From Aerophototrophica crusticola (GTDB taxonomy: Bacteria > Pseudomonadota > Alphaproteobacteria > Azospirillales > Azospirillaceae), in contig MOEB01000015.1 in NCBI GenBank assembly GCA_001939945.1, positions 39,896 to 103,895 on the forward strand: 64,000 nt of DNA. The letters run 5' to 3'. This document shows, piece by piece, positions 17,095 through 27,700 of this stretch. The notes under the pieces are model-generated. The model searched no databases, was not told where the DNA came from, and saw only the letters and a list, made by a program, of their open reading frames with translations. The position numbers and the translations under genes are program-made. Within the stretch, counting starts at the first letter, position 1; every line of letters begins with the position of its first letter.

Positions 17095-17682
17095 ATGCCC
17101 ATGGCCGACACGACCCTGAGCCAGCGCCTGCGCGCGGCGACCGAAGTGATCCACCAGCAGACGGAGTCCCTGCCCTTCGCCGCCCGGCTGATGGCGCCCG
17201 ACCTGGACCGGGACACCTATGCCCGCACCCTGGCCCGCATGCTGGGGGTGATCGGGCCGCTGGAGGCGGCGGTGACGGAAGCCGACCGGGACGGCGCCCT
17301 GGGCTTCCTGCCCCTGCCCCAGGCGGGCAGCATCGTGGCCGACCTGTTCCGGCTGGGCTGGGACGAGGGGCGGGTGGGCGGCCTGCCCCTGGCGCCCCTG
17401 CCGCCGGGGCTGGACATCACCCCCGCGGCAGCGGGCGTGGCCTACCTGCTGGACGGCAGCCTGCTGGGCGGCCGGGTGGTGGCGCGGCGCCTGCGCGACA
17501 GCCTGGGGCCGGAGGTCGCGGGGTCCTTGAGCTTCCACGCCGACGACCCCGCCGCCAGCCAGCAATGGCAGCTCTGCCGCGCCTGGCTGGACGGGCTGCC
17601 CGCCGATTGGGCCGACGGGGCGGAGGCCGGCGCCCTGTCTGCCTTCACCGCCCTGCGGGACTGGATGGCCGGCGCGCCCTGA
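17095..17682 (+). CDS. bphO: Biliverdin-producing heme oxygenase (bacteriophytochrome-associated)
   Basis: 195 aa. Heme-oxygenase fold with the proximal-His helix AATEVIHQQTE (His20) and the distal-helix motif YLLDGSLLGGRVV. It opens heme to biliverdin IXalpha, CO and iron. It sits directly before the phytochrome kinase, whose chromophore is biliverdin, which fixes its role. Some residues of classical HmuO/HO-1 distal helices (GxxxG) are altered to GSLLGG, as in other BphO proteins. An in-frame ATG six bases later is equally possible as start. Confidence 0.9.
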   Translation: MPMADTTLSQRLRAATEVIHQQTESLPFAARLMAPDLDRDTYARTLARMLGVIGPLEAAVTEADRDGALGFLPLPQAGSIVADLFRLGWDEGRVGGLPLAPLPPGLDITPAAAGVAYLLDGSLLGGRVVARRLRDSLGPEVAGSLSFHADDPAASQQWQLCRAWLDGLPADWADGAEAGALSAFTALRDWMAGAP

Positions 17683-17775
17683 TCCGGCCCGGGCCGGAAG
17701 GTGGGTTGCCAAGGGGGTACTTCCGGTAGACAATTCCCGCGTGTGTCATGTCGGCAGGTAACCGCGGGGTCGGGA

Positions 17776-20475
<2,700 letters not shown>

Positions 20476-20486
20476 AGGGAAGGACG

Positions 20487-20693
20487 ATGGCCATGCAAGG
20501 AAAGCCCGAGCCCTGGGACCGTGCGCCCGATAGCGTCCGACGCAGCCGCGCGTTCCATCCCTCTGAGCTTCCGGAGCACCTGAAGGAGGCGTTGGAGACT
20601 GCGCGCATGGACCCGCGGCACGAGCACCTCAACGCCCTGATGGATGCCGGAATCGAGCCCACAGCCGCTGGGTTGGGGCCGAACCGCCTGTGA
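20487..20693 (+). CDS. Small hypothetical protein downstream of the photoreceptor kinase
   Basis: 68 aa (73 aa if the overlapping ATG at 20472 is used). A GGGAAGG ribosome site precedes 20487. Charged and soluble, with the helix SELPEHLKEALETARMDPRH and no recognised motif. Its position, overlapping or 11 bases from the kinase stop, suggests co-transcription. Function unknown; it could be a small partner of the kinase, but nothing in the sequence shows that. Confidence 0.5.
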   Translation: MAMQGKPEPWDRAPDSVRRSRAFHPSELPEHLKEALETARMDPRHEHLNALMDAGIEPTAAGLGPNRL

Positions 20694-20708
20694 CTGGCAC
20701 GACCGCTT

Positions 20709-20796
20709 CCCCCGCGAAGGCGGGGGCCCACATTTTTGGACCCGGTGTCCGTCGTCTCTGTCGTTGAAGAACCGTGCACCCCCGCCTGCGCGGGGG
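20709..20796. repeat. Paired-palindrome repeat, copy 2
   Basis: CCCCCGC-GAAG-GCGGGGG (20709-20726) and CCCCCGC-CTGC-GCGGGGG (20779-20796) lie 70 bp apart, as in the copy at 3612. GCCCACA after the first hairpin is shared with copy 1. It lies between the convergent small gene and fxsA. Confidence 0.75.
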
Positions 20797-20828
20797 AGAC
20801 ATAGAATGCTGCGTCCTCGGTCAACCCT

Positions 20829-21353
20829 TCACCGCCCCGGCGGGCGCCAGCGGCTGTCGGGGGGTGGCAGGGTGTCCTGTTCGGGGTCGGCCTGCGGGAC
20901 CTCGCGGAAGTCGCCCTCGATCACCGTGGTGTCGCTGTAGGGCGGGCGCCCGCCGGAGCGCCAGACGGTGGTGCCGCCGGCGCGCATCTCCCCCTGCACC
21001 AGGCCGGACCGCACGGCCCGCGCGATCCGGCCATAAAGCCAACCGCGCACCGGGGGCAGCAGGACCAGCAGGGCCAGGATGTCGGTGACGAAGCCCGGGA
21101 TCACCAGCAGCACGCCGGCCAGCGCCAGGCACAGCCCGTCGAACGCCTCCTTCAGGGGCGGCTCGCCCCGGTCCATGCGTTCCTGCGCCTTCCGCAGGGT
21201 GCCCAGCCCCTGGCGCCTCAACAGGGCGATGCCCGCCACGGCGGCCAGAATGACCAACAGCACCGTGTTCAGGACGCCGACCTTGTCGCCCACATAGGCG
21301 AAGCCGGCGATCTCCACCAACGGCAACAGCAGGAAGGGGAGGAGGAAACGCAT
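20829..21353 (-). CDS. fxsA: FxsA family membrane protein
   Basis: 174 aa. Hydrophobic helices at about 1-20, 25-45 and 75-95 with MRFLLPFLLLPLVEIAGF, GIALLRRQG and the cytoplasmic-loop/helix GVLLVIPGFVTDILALLVLL match FxsA (suppressor of F exclusion of phage T7). The C-terminal tail is long and polar. Inner-membrane protein of unclear cellular role. It is divergent from the Tim44-like gene, an arrangement common in alphaproteobacteria. Confidence 0.9.
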   Translation of the reverse strand: MRFLLPFLLLPLVEIAGFAYVGDKVGVLNTVLLVILAAVAGIALLRRQGLGTLRKAQERMDRGEPPLKEAFDGLCLALAGVLLVIPGFVTDILALLVLLPPVRGWLYGRIARAVRSGLVQGEMRAGGTTVWRSGGRPPYSDTTVIEGDFREVPQADPEQDTLPPPDSRWRPPGR

Positions 21354-21647
21354 GGGGCGCCTTGCTCTTTGTTGACCGGGGGCCTATCTAACCCTTGGGT
21401 TCGGGGCCATCCCGGCCTCCCGGAACCGCCCCCGGCGGCGATGGTTGATTAGAGCCCAGGGCCGCCGCCGGCACTCTTTCCACCGGCACCGCGGCCGCTG
21501 GCAAGGCTAGAGGTAATGCGCCGCGGCCCCGGATGTAAGGGGCCATGGGGCCAACGGACAGGTTCCTTGCGGGCCGATTCCGTGCGAACCTGAGGCGCGG
21601 TCACCATCCCCGGGACTTCGGTCACGACAGACAGGACGGCTTGGCAC

Positions 21648-22337
21648 ATGGGCGAGGGGTTCTTCTTCATCGACATCCTGATCTTCGCCATGGTGGCCGC
21701 CTTCCTGGTGTTCCGGTTGCGCAGCGTGCTGGGCCGCCGCCATGGGGATGAGCGCCAGCGCCCCAACCCCATCGCCCCGCCCCCCGCCGGCCGCGGCCCC
21801 CTGGGCGACAAGGCCGACAACGTGGTCCCCCTGCCCGGCCGCGTGGCGCCGGACCTGGCGGCGGAGCCGCCGGCCTTCACCGGCCCGGTGTCCGTGGCCG
21901 ACGGCATCAAGCAGATCCGCACCGCCGACCCCAGCTTCACCGAGAAGCATTTCCTGCAGGGCGCCAAGGCGGCGTTCGAGATGATCGTCAGCGCCTTCGC
22001 CGCCGGCGACACCGCCACCCTGCGCCCCCTGCTGGCGGACGAGGTCTACGACAACTTCGCCGAGGCCATCCGCAAGCGCCAGCAGGCGGGGGAGAGCCTG
22101 GACACGGTCATCCAATCCTTCGAGTCCGTGGACATGACCGCCGCCCGGCTGGAAGGCCGCACCGCCTTCTGCACGGTCACCTTCACCACCCACCAGATCA
22201 ACGTCACCCGGGACGCCAACGGCAACCCGGTGGAGGGCGACGGCACGGCGGAGGAGGTGGTGGACATCTGGACCTTCAGCCGCAACACCCGCGCCACCAA
22301 CCCCAACTGGGTGCTGGTCGAGACGCGCGTACCTTAA
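21648..22337 (+). CDS. Tim44-like domain inner-membrane-associated protein
   Basis: 229 aa. A single N-terminal membrane helix (FFFIDILIFAMVAAFLVFRL), a Pro/Gly-rich linker, then the Tim44/calcium-channel-like domain (about 85-229) with FLQGAKAAFEMIVSAFAAGD and the C-terminal EVVDIWTFSRNTRATNPNW. Bacterial Tim44-like proteins bind the inner membrane and are linked to protein export or respiratory assembly. Adjacent fxsA and nearby secB fit that genomic theme. Confidence 0.88.
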   Translation: MGEGFFFIDILIFAMVAAFLVFRLRSVLGRRHGDERQRPNPIAPPPAGRGPLGDKADNVVPLPGRVAPDLAAEPPAFTGPVSVADGIKQIRTADPSFTEKHFLQGAKAAFEMIVSAFAAGDTATLRPLLADEVYDNFAEAIRKRQQAGESLDTVIQSFESVDMTAARLEGRTAFCTVTFTTHQINVTRDANGNPVEGDGTAEEVVDIWTFSRNTRATNPNWVLVETRVP

Positions 22338-22343
22338 TTGCCC

Positions 22344-22387
22344 CGTAGGTCGGATCAGCGGCCTGTCGGCCGCTGATCCGACCTACG
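22344..22387. terminator. Perfect 20-bp palindrome between convergent genes
   Basis: CGTAGGTCGGATCAGCGGCC (22344-22363) pairs perfectly with 22368-22387 across the loop TGTC. It lies seven bases after the tim44-like stop and eleven before the diguanylate cyclase stop, so it probably acts as a bidirectional terminator. Similar palindromes containing GTAGGTCGGAT occur widely in proteobacteria. Confidence 0.6.
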
Positions 22388-22397
22388 AAGCCAAGCC

Positions 22398-23282
22398 TTA
22401 CCCCACCGCCGCCTTCAAGGCCGCCGCCGTGACGATGCGGTTGCGGCCCGTGCGCTTGGCCTCGTAGAGGGCCTGGTCGGTCTGGTCCACCAGCGCGTCC
22501 AGGGTCAGGTCCAGGCGGCTCTCCGCCAGGCCGAAGCTGGCCGTCACGTACAAGGTCCGCCCGTCCGCCAGGTGCACCGGCAGGGCGGCGATGTCGGCGC
22601 GCAGCCGTTCCAGCACCATCATGCCCTCGGGCAGGCTGGTGTCCTTCAGCAGGATCAGCATCTCCTCCCCGCCCAGGCGGAAGGCCTCGTCGAAGCTGCG
22701 GATGCCGCGGTTGATGGCACCTGCCACGGCCACCAGCACCCGGTCGCCCGCGTCATGGCCATAGGTGTCGTTGACTGACTTGAACTTGTCCAGGTCGCAG
22801 AGCGCCAGGCAGAAGGGCTTGCCCGTACGGCGGAACCGGTTCAGCTCCCGCTCCAGCTCCTCCTGCAAACCGGTGCGGTTGCGCAGGCCGGTCAGCGGGT
22901 CGATGCCGCTGCCGGCCATGCTGAAGGCTTTCTCGAAGCGGCGGCACTGCTGGATGAACTCGTCGAACTTCTCCGCCACCGATTCATAGGCCTGGTGGCC
23001 ACAGGGCGTGCCCTCCGCCACCCGCATCAGCACCAGCCGCGCCATGCGGTGGAGCTGCTCATGCAAGGTCACCAGCCGGTCCACGGCGGGCTGGTCGGTC
23101 AGCTCGCTGTCCTTGGCCCGCTTCACCCACAGGATGAACCCCATGGGCATGGGGGCCGCGTCGGGCCCGGACAGGCCGCACTCCGCCGGGAAGAAGACAG
23201 CCCGGTGCCACCGGGTGAGCCAGCGGAGATGTTCGTCGATGACGGGGCTGAGGCCGGCCTGGGACGGCGGTGTGGGGGACAT
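22398..23282 (-). CDS. Diguanylate cyclase with CZB-like N-terminal domain (DgcZ-like)
   Basis: 294 aa. The N-terminal helical bundle (about 15-115) resembles the zinc-binding CZB domain of E. coli DgcZ: EHLRWLTRWH and LHEQLHRMA supply the histidines, but the Cys that completes the site is replaced in PMPMGFILW. The GGDEF domain (about 130-290) has CDLDKFKSVNDTYGH, an I-site RSFD and the active loop GGEEM instead of GGEEF. It makes cyclic di-GMP if active. The ATG at 23282 is preferred over the GTG at 23321. Confidence 0.85.
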   Translation of the reverse strand: MSPTPPSQAGLSPVIDEHLRWLTRWHRAVFFPAECGLSGPDAAPMPMGFILWVKRAKDSELTDQPAVDRLVTLHEQLHRMARLVLMRVAEGTPCGHQAYESVAEKFDEFIQQCRRFEKAFSMAGSGIDPLTGLRNRTGLQEELERELNRFRRTGKPFCLALCDLDKFKSVNDTYGHDAGDRVLVAVAGAINRGIRSFDEAFRLGGEEMLILLKDTSLPEGMMVLERLRADIAALPVHLADGRTLYVTASFGLAESRLDLTLDALVDQTDQALYEAKRTGRNRIVTAAALKAAVG

Positions 23283-23444
23283 GGCTGACGCCTTGGGTAA
23301 GGGCCACGCATCCGCGGGCACTACGCCCTAAAGACATAGCGCACTTCGCCTGACGTGGCACCCACCGCGTGACCACACCCCCGAAATGGCACGGGGCTGT
23401 GGCTTCGCTGCCGGGCCGGTTGCGTCAGCGGGTCCCGGTCCCCG

Positions 23445-24644
23445 TCATTCCCGCCATACCCAGCGCTGCTCCACCGCGTCCAGCGTACCTGTCCGCAGTC
23501 CCTCGCGGACATCGCGCATCAGCCGGTTCATGGTGTGGATGTTATGCAGGGAGACGAGCTGCATGGCCAGCAGCTCCTCCGCCTTCAGCAGGTGGTGCAG
23601 GTAGGCGCGGCTGAACTTCCGGCAGGCGTAGCAGCCGCAGGATGCGTCGATGGGCTCCGGGTCGGACTTGAAGCGGCCGTTGCGCAGGTTCAGCCGCTCC
23701 CCCTTCACCCCCGGCACCAGGGCCCAGCCGTGGCGGGCGATGCGGGTGGGGCTGACGCAGTCGAAGGTGTCGATGCCCAGCCGCACCCCGGCGAAGATGT
23801 CCACGATGCCGCCGATGCCCAGCAGGTGGACCGGCCGCTCGGCATGGACATGGGCCATGGCCATGGCCACCACTTCCACCATCTGTTCCTTGTGGGCCCC
23901 CAGGGACCCGCCCACGGCGGTGGCGAAGAAGGGCCGGTCCTTGGTGTACTCGGCACTTTCCTTGCGCAGGTCCGGGTACACGCCGCCTTGGACGATGCCG
24001 TACATGGCTTGGGGCAGGCCGTTGGCCGACAGGCCGCCGCCGCGCTCGAACTCCGCCAAGGACCGGTCGCCCCAGCGGTGGGACATGCGCATGGAGCGGG
24101 CGGTGTAGTTGCGGTCCACGTGGAAGGGCGTGCACTCGTCCAACTGCACGATCAGGTCGGCACCCAGCTTGCGCTGGATGTCGATGCTCTTCTCCGGCGT
24201 CAGGAACAGGTGCTCCCCGCCCATGTAGCTGCGGAACTTGGCCCCCTCCTCCGTGATCTTCAGCAGGGTCTTCTCACGGGTCGTGGTGCGACGCCCCTTC
24301 ACCTCGTCCGCCACGCTGCCATGGCCCATGGCGAAGATCTGGTAGCCGCCGCTGTCGGTCAGCATGGGCCCGTCCCAGCCCATGAACTTGTGCAGGCCGC
24401 CCATGGCCGCCACCACCTCCGCCCCCGGCTGGATCATCAGGTGGTAGGTGTTGGACAGGATGATGTCCGTCTGCTCGGCGCGGAGCTGGTCCGGCGTCAC
24501 GCCCTTCACCGTCGCCTTGGTGCCGCAGAAGATGAAGTTCGGCGTCTCGATCGCCCCGTGCGGCGTGGTCAGCCGGCCCAGCCGGGCCTGGCTGGCGGGG
24601 TCGCGGTGCAGGATGTCGAAGGCGAAGCCGGGATAGCGGGACAT
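23445..24644 (-). CDS. tgt: tRNA-guanine transglycosylase, variant type
   Basis: 399 aa. Exchanges G34 in GUN-anticodon tRNAs for a queuine-type base. Conserved features are the TDSGGYQIF strand, LDECTPF, GIVQGG, TFDCVSPTR with the catalytic Asp, and a zinc site CGCYAC...H near the C-terminus. It departs from standard bacterial Tgt: FIFCGTKATVKG replaces FMPVGTQ-type sequence, and the substrate loop reads GGSLGAHKE, one residue shorter than GGLAVGEPKE. With yhhQ 1.5 kb away, it may accept salvaged queuine or precursor. Start at the ATG 24644. Confidence 0.92.
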   Translation of the reverse strand: MSRYPGFAFDILHRDPASQARLGRLTTPHGAIETPNFIFCGTKATVKGVTPDQLRAEQTDIILSNTYHLMIQPGAEVVAAMGGLHKFMGWDGPMLTDSGGYQIFAMGHGSVADEVKGRRTTTREKTLLKITEEGAKFRSYMGGEHLFLTPEKSIDIQRKLGADLIVQLDECTPFHVDRNYTARSMRMSHRWGDRSLAEFERGGGLSANGLPQAMYGIVQGGVYPDLRKESAEYTKDRPFFATAVGGSLGAHKEQMVEVVAMAMAHVHAERPVHLLGIGGIVDIFAGVRLGIDTFDCVSPTRIARHGWALVPGVKGERLNLRNGRFKSDPEPIDASCGCYACRKFSRAYLHHLLKAEELLAMQLVSLHNIHTMNRLMRDVREGLRTGTLDAVEQRWVWRE

Positions 24645-24901
24645 GGGACCGTCAGCATTGCGATGGGGGCGTCCGCGGCAGCGGGCGGACCGGGTTGCAT
24701 AGCATGGCCGGCCCCGCCCCTCCAGCCCGGGGCCGCCCGGGACAGGCAGGGTTGCCCACCGGGCAGGGCCGGAAGGCCGGTTGCACAAATTTCACTGTCC
24801 CGCCCCCTAGCCTTTCGGCATAAGTAATATTACCAGAGCACGCCCTGTGGTGGGTTTCTGGCCGTTTACACACCATTTATCTTGATTTGGGGAGTCCGAC
24901 C

Positions 24902-25852
24902 ATGACGGCTGTTAATCAGGGACTGTTCCTTACCTATGCTTCTGGTGGTGGCGGAGTCCTGAAGGCCTATGATTTCAACGTGTCGTTCGACGGGGGCAAG
25001 ACCCAGCACCTGCTGCTGATGGATACCGGCTCCCCCTGGATGAACGTGGGCAGCAACCTGCTGCCGGAAGGGACCTATACCGTCTGCGATCCCCAGCCCA
25101 ACACCCCGGCCCCCAACTATTCCAGCGACGGCAACCAGTATGAGGGCCAGTGGGTCCAGGTCACCGCCACCGTGACCGGCGGCAACGGGGCCAGCTTCAC
25201 CACGCCCGCGCCGATCACCGTCTTCCGCAGCACCAGCTCGCCCGGCGTGTCCATGATGGGGGTCAGCACGCGCTTTGCCGACCTGGACGCCATGAACGTC
25301 TTCCTGAACGTGCCGGGGATCGTGAACGGCAGCTACCCCGCCGGCTACATCCTGGACCAATACGGGGTCTGGTTCGGCTATGGGCAGGACACCCTGGCCC
25401 AGTTCACCCAGGCGCCGGTGACCTCGGCCCTGGGCCAGCGCACCGCCGCGGCACAGGTGACCCTGACCGGCCCGGGCCTGCCCACCTACACGGCCACCGT
25501 GCCGTTCCTGATGGACACGGGCATCGACTACACCATCGTCACCCCGAACACCAACCCGCCGGCAGAGCCGCCGCCCTCCCCCACCGCGTGGCAGGAGCCG
25601 AACCCCAACGGGGGCTTCCAGTTCATCCCCGGCGTGGGGGTGAGCGTGACCGTGGGCGGCATGAGCTGGGGCTTCAACATGGACCAGTGCGGCAAGCAGG
25701 CGTCGGTCCCGGCCTTTGCCCGCCTGGCGAAGCCCAGCGCCAACGGCATCGTCAACACGGGCCGTCATTTCCTGGCCAGCTACAAGTACCTGGTCCAACT
25801 GGACAGCCGCATCGGTTCCGCCACCGGCACCATGGGCTTCCTGAAGGTCTGA
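24902..25852 (+). CDS. Pepsin-like protein with two DTG motifs
   Basis: 316 aa, GGGGA ribosome site before the ATG at 24902. LLLMDTGSPW (Asp41) and PFLMDTGIDY (Asp205) are two catalytic-type aspartate loops in one chain, 164 residues apart, near the 183 of pepsin. Tyr80 in NQYEG could be the flap tyrosine, and the C-terminus FLASYKYLVQL...GTMGFLKV resembles the closing FLRxYxxxFD...GFA element of A1 peptidases. No signal peptide is visible, so the location is unclear. It lies between tgt and yhhQ. Proteolysis is inferred from motifs only. Confidence 0.6.
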   Translation: MTAVNQGLFLTYASGGGGVLKAYDFNVSFDGGKTQHLLLMDTGSPWMNVGSNLLPEGTYTVCDPQPNTPAPNYSSDGNQYEGQWVQVTATVTGGNGASFTTPAPITVFRSTSSPGVSMMGVSTRFADLDAMNVFLNVPGIVNGSYPAGYILDQYGVWFGYGQDTLAQFTQAPVTSALGQRTAAAQVTLTGPGLPTYTATVPFLMDTGIDYTIVTPNTNPPAEPPPSPTAWQEPNPNGGFQFIPGVGVSVTVGGMSWGFNMDQCGKQASVPAFARLAKPSANGIVNTGRHFLASYKYLVQLDSRIGSATGTMGFLKV

Positions 25853-25903
25853 CAGGCCGGGGCGGCGCCGGACCCCGGCGCCGCCCCTCAGACCTGTTCG
25901 TGC

Positions 25904-26082
25904 CCCCTCAAACGCCGGGCGGGCGCATCCGCGCCATTGGCTTATACCAAGCGCATGAGTTTTTGACTCATGCGCTTGGAGGCCGGCGACCGCCGGCCCG
26001 CGGGCCCATGCCCGCGTGAGCCAAGCCGCCGGATGGCGGCGCCCGGCGCCTGAGGGGCCGTTGATCGGTCACGATCAACGGC
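25904..26082. repeat. Covarying-hairpin repeat family, inverted pair (B1 plus, B2 minus)
   Basis: B1 begins CCCCTCAAACGCCGGGCGGGCGCATCCGCG-type sequence (kept short here) on the plus strand, and is joined at 25947-25979 to a perfect 14-bp stem CCAAGCGCATGAGT with loop TTTTG. B2 reads on the minus strand: GTTGATCG hairpin, GCCGCC-ATCC-GGCGGC, CGCGGGC-ATGG-GCCCGCG, then the GGCCGGCG end stem. It fills the 327-bp gap between the pepsin-like gene and yhhQ; no gene is visible. Confidence 0.8.
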
Positions 26083-26179
26083 GGCTGGTATCAGGCGCCC
26101 ATGGGGGCGCGGGCGGGCAGTCGCCGGCCTTAACGGGCATGGGTCAAGGCCTCACGCCCTGGGTCAAAGCCCATTGGGG

Positions 26180-26959
26180 TCAGCTTGCCAGCCCCGGTCG
26201 GCCCACAGCCAGCCGCGACAGGTACATGAAGGGCGTGTCCAGCAGGCTCAACCCCACCCGCAGCAGGTAGGTGCCCAGGATGTAGGTGTGGAGCAACGCC
26301 TCCCACCCCACCGGCTCGGGCGCGAAGACCACCCAGGCCAGGACGGAGAAGATCACGTTGTCCACCAGGCTGGACAGCATGGTGCTGCCGTTGTTCCGCA
26401 GCCACAGGTGCTTGTCCCCCGTGGCGCCGCGGATGCGCTGGTAGACCCAGACGTCGAACAGCTGGCTGCACAGGTACGCGGTCATCCCCGCCGCGAACAG
26501 GCCCGGGGCCGGCAGGAACAGGGCCGCCATGTGGTCCTGCATGGGCAGGGCCCAGGCCATGTCCGCCCCCGCCTGCTCCGCCGTCAAAGGCCGGAAACCC
26601 AGGGTCAGCACCATCAGCAGGGTGAACAGCAGGTAGGCGGCGAAGCCCAGGAACACGGCCTTGCGCGCCGCGTCCCGCCCGTAATGCTCCGTCAGGATGT
26701 CGGTGGCCAGGTAGGTGGAGCTGAACAGCACCGTGCCCATCGCCACCGGGTGGTCATAGACGCTGAACTGCACGGCCTTCAGCACCTCCACGTTCGCGGC
26801 GATCACGGCCACGGCGATGTAGAGATACAGTCCCGGCGCCCCGAACAGCCGGGCGAACAGCAGGATGGTGCCGAAGCAGAACAGCGCCTGCGCCAGCAGC
26901 AGCAGCTCCGGCGGCACGGCATGCAGGGCGGCGACCAGGTCGGCAGGGTTCAGGGGCAT
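26180..26959 (-). CDS. yhhQ: Queuosine precursor transporter (YhhQ/VUT family)
   Basis: 259 aa with about six hydrophobic helices. Family features include VLFSSTYLATDILTEHYGRDAARKAVFLGF, written here only in part as TDILTEHYG, and the SQLFDVWVYQRIR and SSLVDNVIFSVLAW segments. These inner-membrane proteins import preQ0/preQ1, and in some organisms queuine. It stands on the same strand as the variant tgt, with the pepsin-like gene between them on the other strand, so both probably serve queuosine salvage. Confidence 0.9.
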   Translation of the reverse strand: MPLNPADLVAALHAVPPELLLLAQALFCFGTILLFARLFGAPGLYLYIAVAVIAANVEVLKAVQFSVYDHPVAMGTVLFSSTYLATDILTEHYGRDAARKAVFLGFAAYLLFTLLMVLTLGFRPLTAEQAGADMAWALPMQDHMAALFLPAPGLFAAGMTAYLCSQLFDVWVYQRIRGATGDKHLWLRNNGSTMLSSLVDNVIFSVLAWVVFAPEPVGWEALLHTYILGTYLLRVGLSLLDTPFMYLSRLAVGRPGLAS

Positions 26960-27011
26960 GGGCCTTCACCGGAAAAGCCGATGACGGCAGGCGGAGCCTG
27001 TCGGCATCGGC

Positions 27012-27117
27012 AGGGCCGCGGCGGCGGCCCCACGCACGCGGGTGCGCGCAAGCCCCCCGCTGGCGAATGCCAGCATACGCAACGGGCCGCGGATGCGGCC
27101 GCCCGGCGCCTGGGGGA
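27012..27117 (-). repeat. Covarying-hairpin repeat family, unit C (with internal insertion)
   Basis: On the minus strand: AGGCGCCGGG, the stem GGCCGC-ATCC-GCGGCC, then an extra GCTGGCATTCGCCAGC hairpin not seen in other units, then CTTGCGCGCACCCGCGTGCG, which pairs as the third hairpin. It lies between rpmB and yhhQ. Confidence 0.6.
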
Positions 27118-27120
27118 TCA

Positions 27121-27172
27121 CAAAAAGGAACAACCCCGCGCCGGGCACCCCGTTTCCGGGGGCGGCGCGGGG
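27121..27172 (-). terminator. Rho-independent terminator of rpmB
   Basis: On the minus strand CCCCGCGCCG (27163-27172) pairs with CGGCGCGGGG (27134-27143), and TTGTTCCTTTTTG follows. It begins 42 bases after the rpmB stop. Confidence 0.75.
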
Positions 27173-27214
27173 CCGGTCAAGCCAGACGGCAGCGGGTCAG
27201 CAGCCAGCCGCGCT

Positions 27215-27511
27215 TCAGGCGGCGGACTTGGACTCCAGCGCCTTCTTGATCTGCTTCTTCACCTTGCGGGCATCGTCGCTCAGCTTGGCGTCGGCGATGT
27301 CCAGCAGGGCGGCGTCCAGGCCACCCTTGTGCTCGATGGTGCGGATGCCGTTGGTGGACAGGCGCAGGCGCACCATGCGGCCCAACGCGTCGGACAGGAG
27401 CGACGTCTCCTGCAGGTTCGGCTTGAAGCGCCGACGGGACTTGTTGTTGGCGTGGGAGACGTTGTTGCCGGTCTGCACACCCTTGCCGGTCACGTCGCAC
27501 TTGCGGGACAT
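27215..27511 (-). CDS. rpmB: 50S ribosomal protein L28
   Basis: 98 aa, full length for alphaproteobacterial L28. N-terminus [20 protein letters not shown] is diagnostic, followed by the basic RRRFKPN and [11 protein letters not shown]. It binds 23S rRNA late in 50S assembly. Single gene with its own terminator downstream; the 189-bp gap upstream shows nothing I can name apart from likely promoter space. Confidence 0.97.
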   Translation of the reverse strand: MSRKCDVTGKGVQTGNNVSHANNKSRRRFKPNLQETSLLSDALGRMVRLRLSTNGIRTIEHKGGLDAALLDIADAKLSDDARKVKKQIKKALESKSAA

Positions 27512-27700
27512 CGGAACACCCTTTTTCGCTACTGGCGTTGCTGCTGGCGACATCCGGCCCCAAGGGGGTGGAGAGGTCGCGTTACCCATAGAAAATCTTG
27601 CGCCGGACACCCCAGGGCGCCCGGCGGAGACGCGTTGATAGCCAAGCGGCCCGACAGAGTCAAGCGCGGGTGCGCCATCCGCCCCGCGCAACCCGCGACA

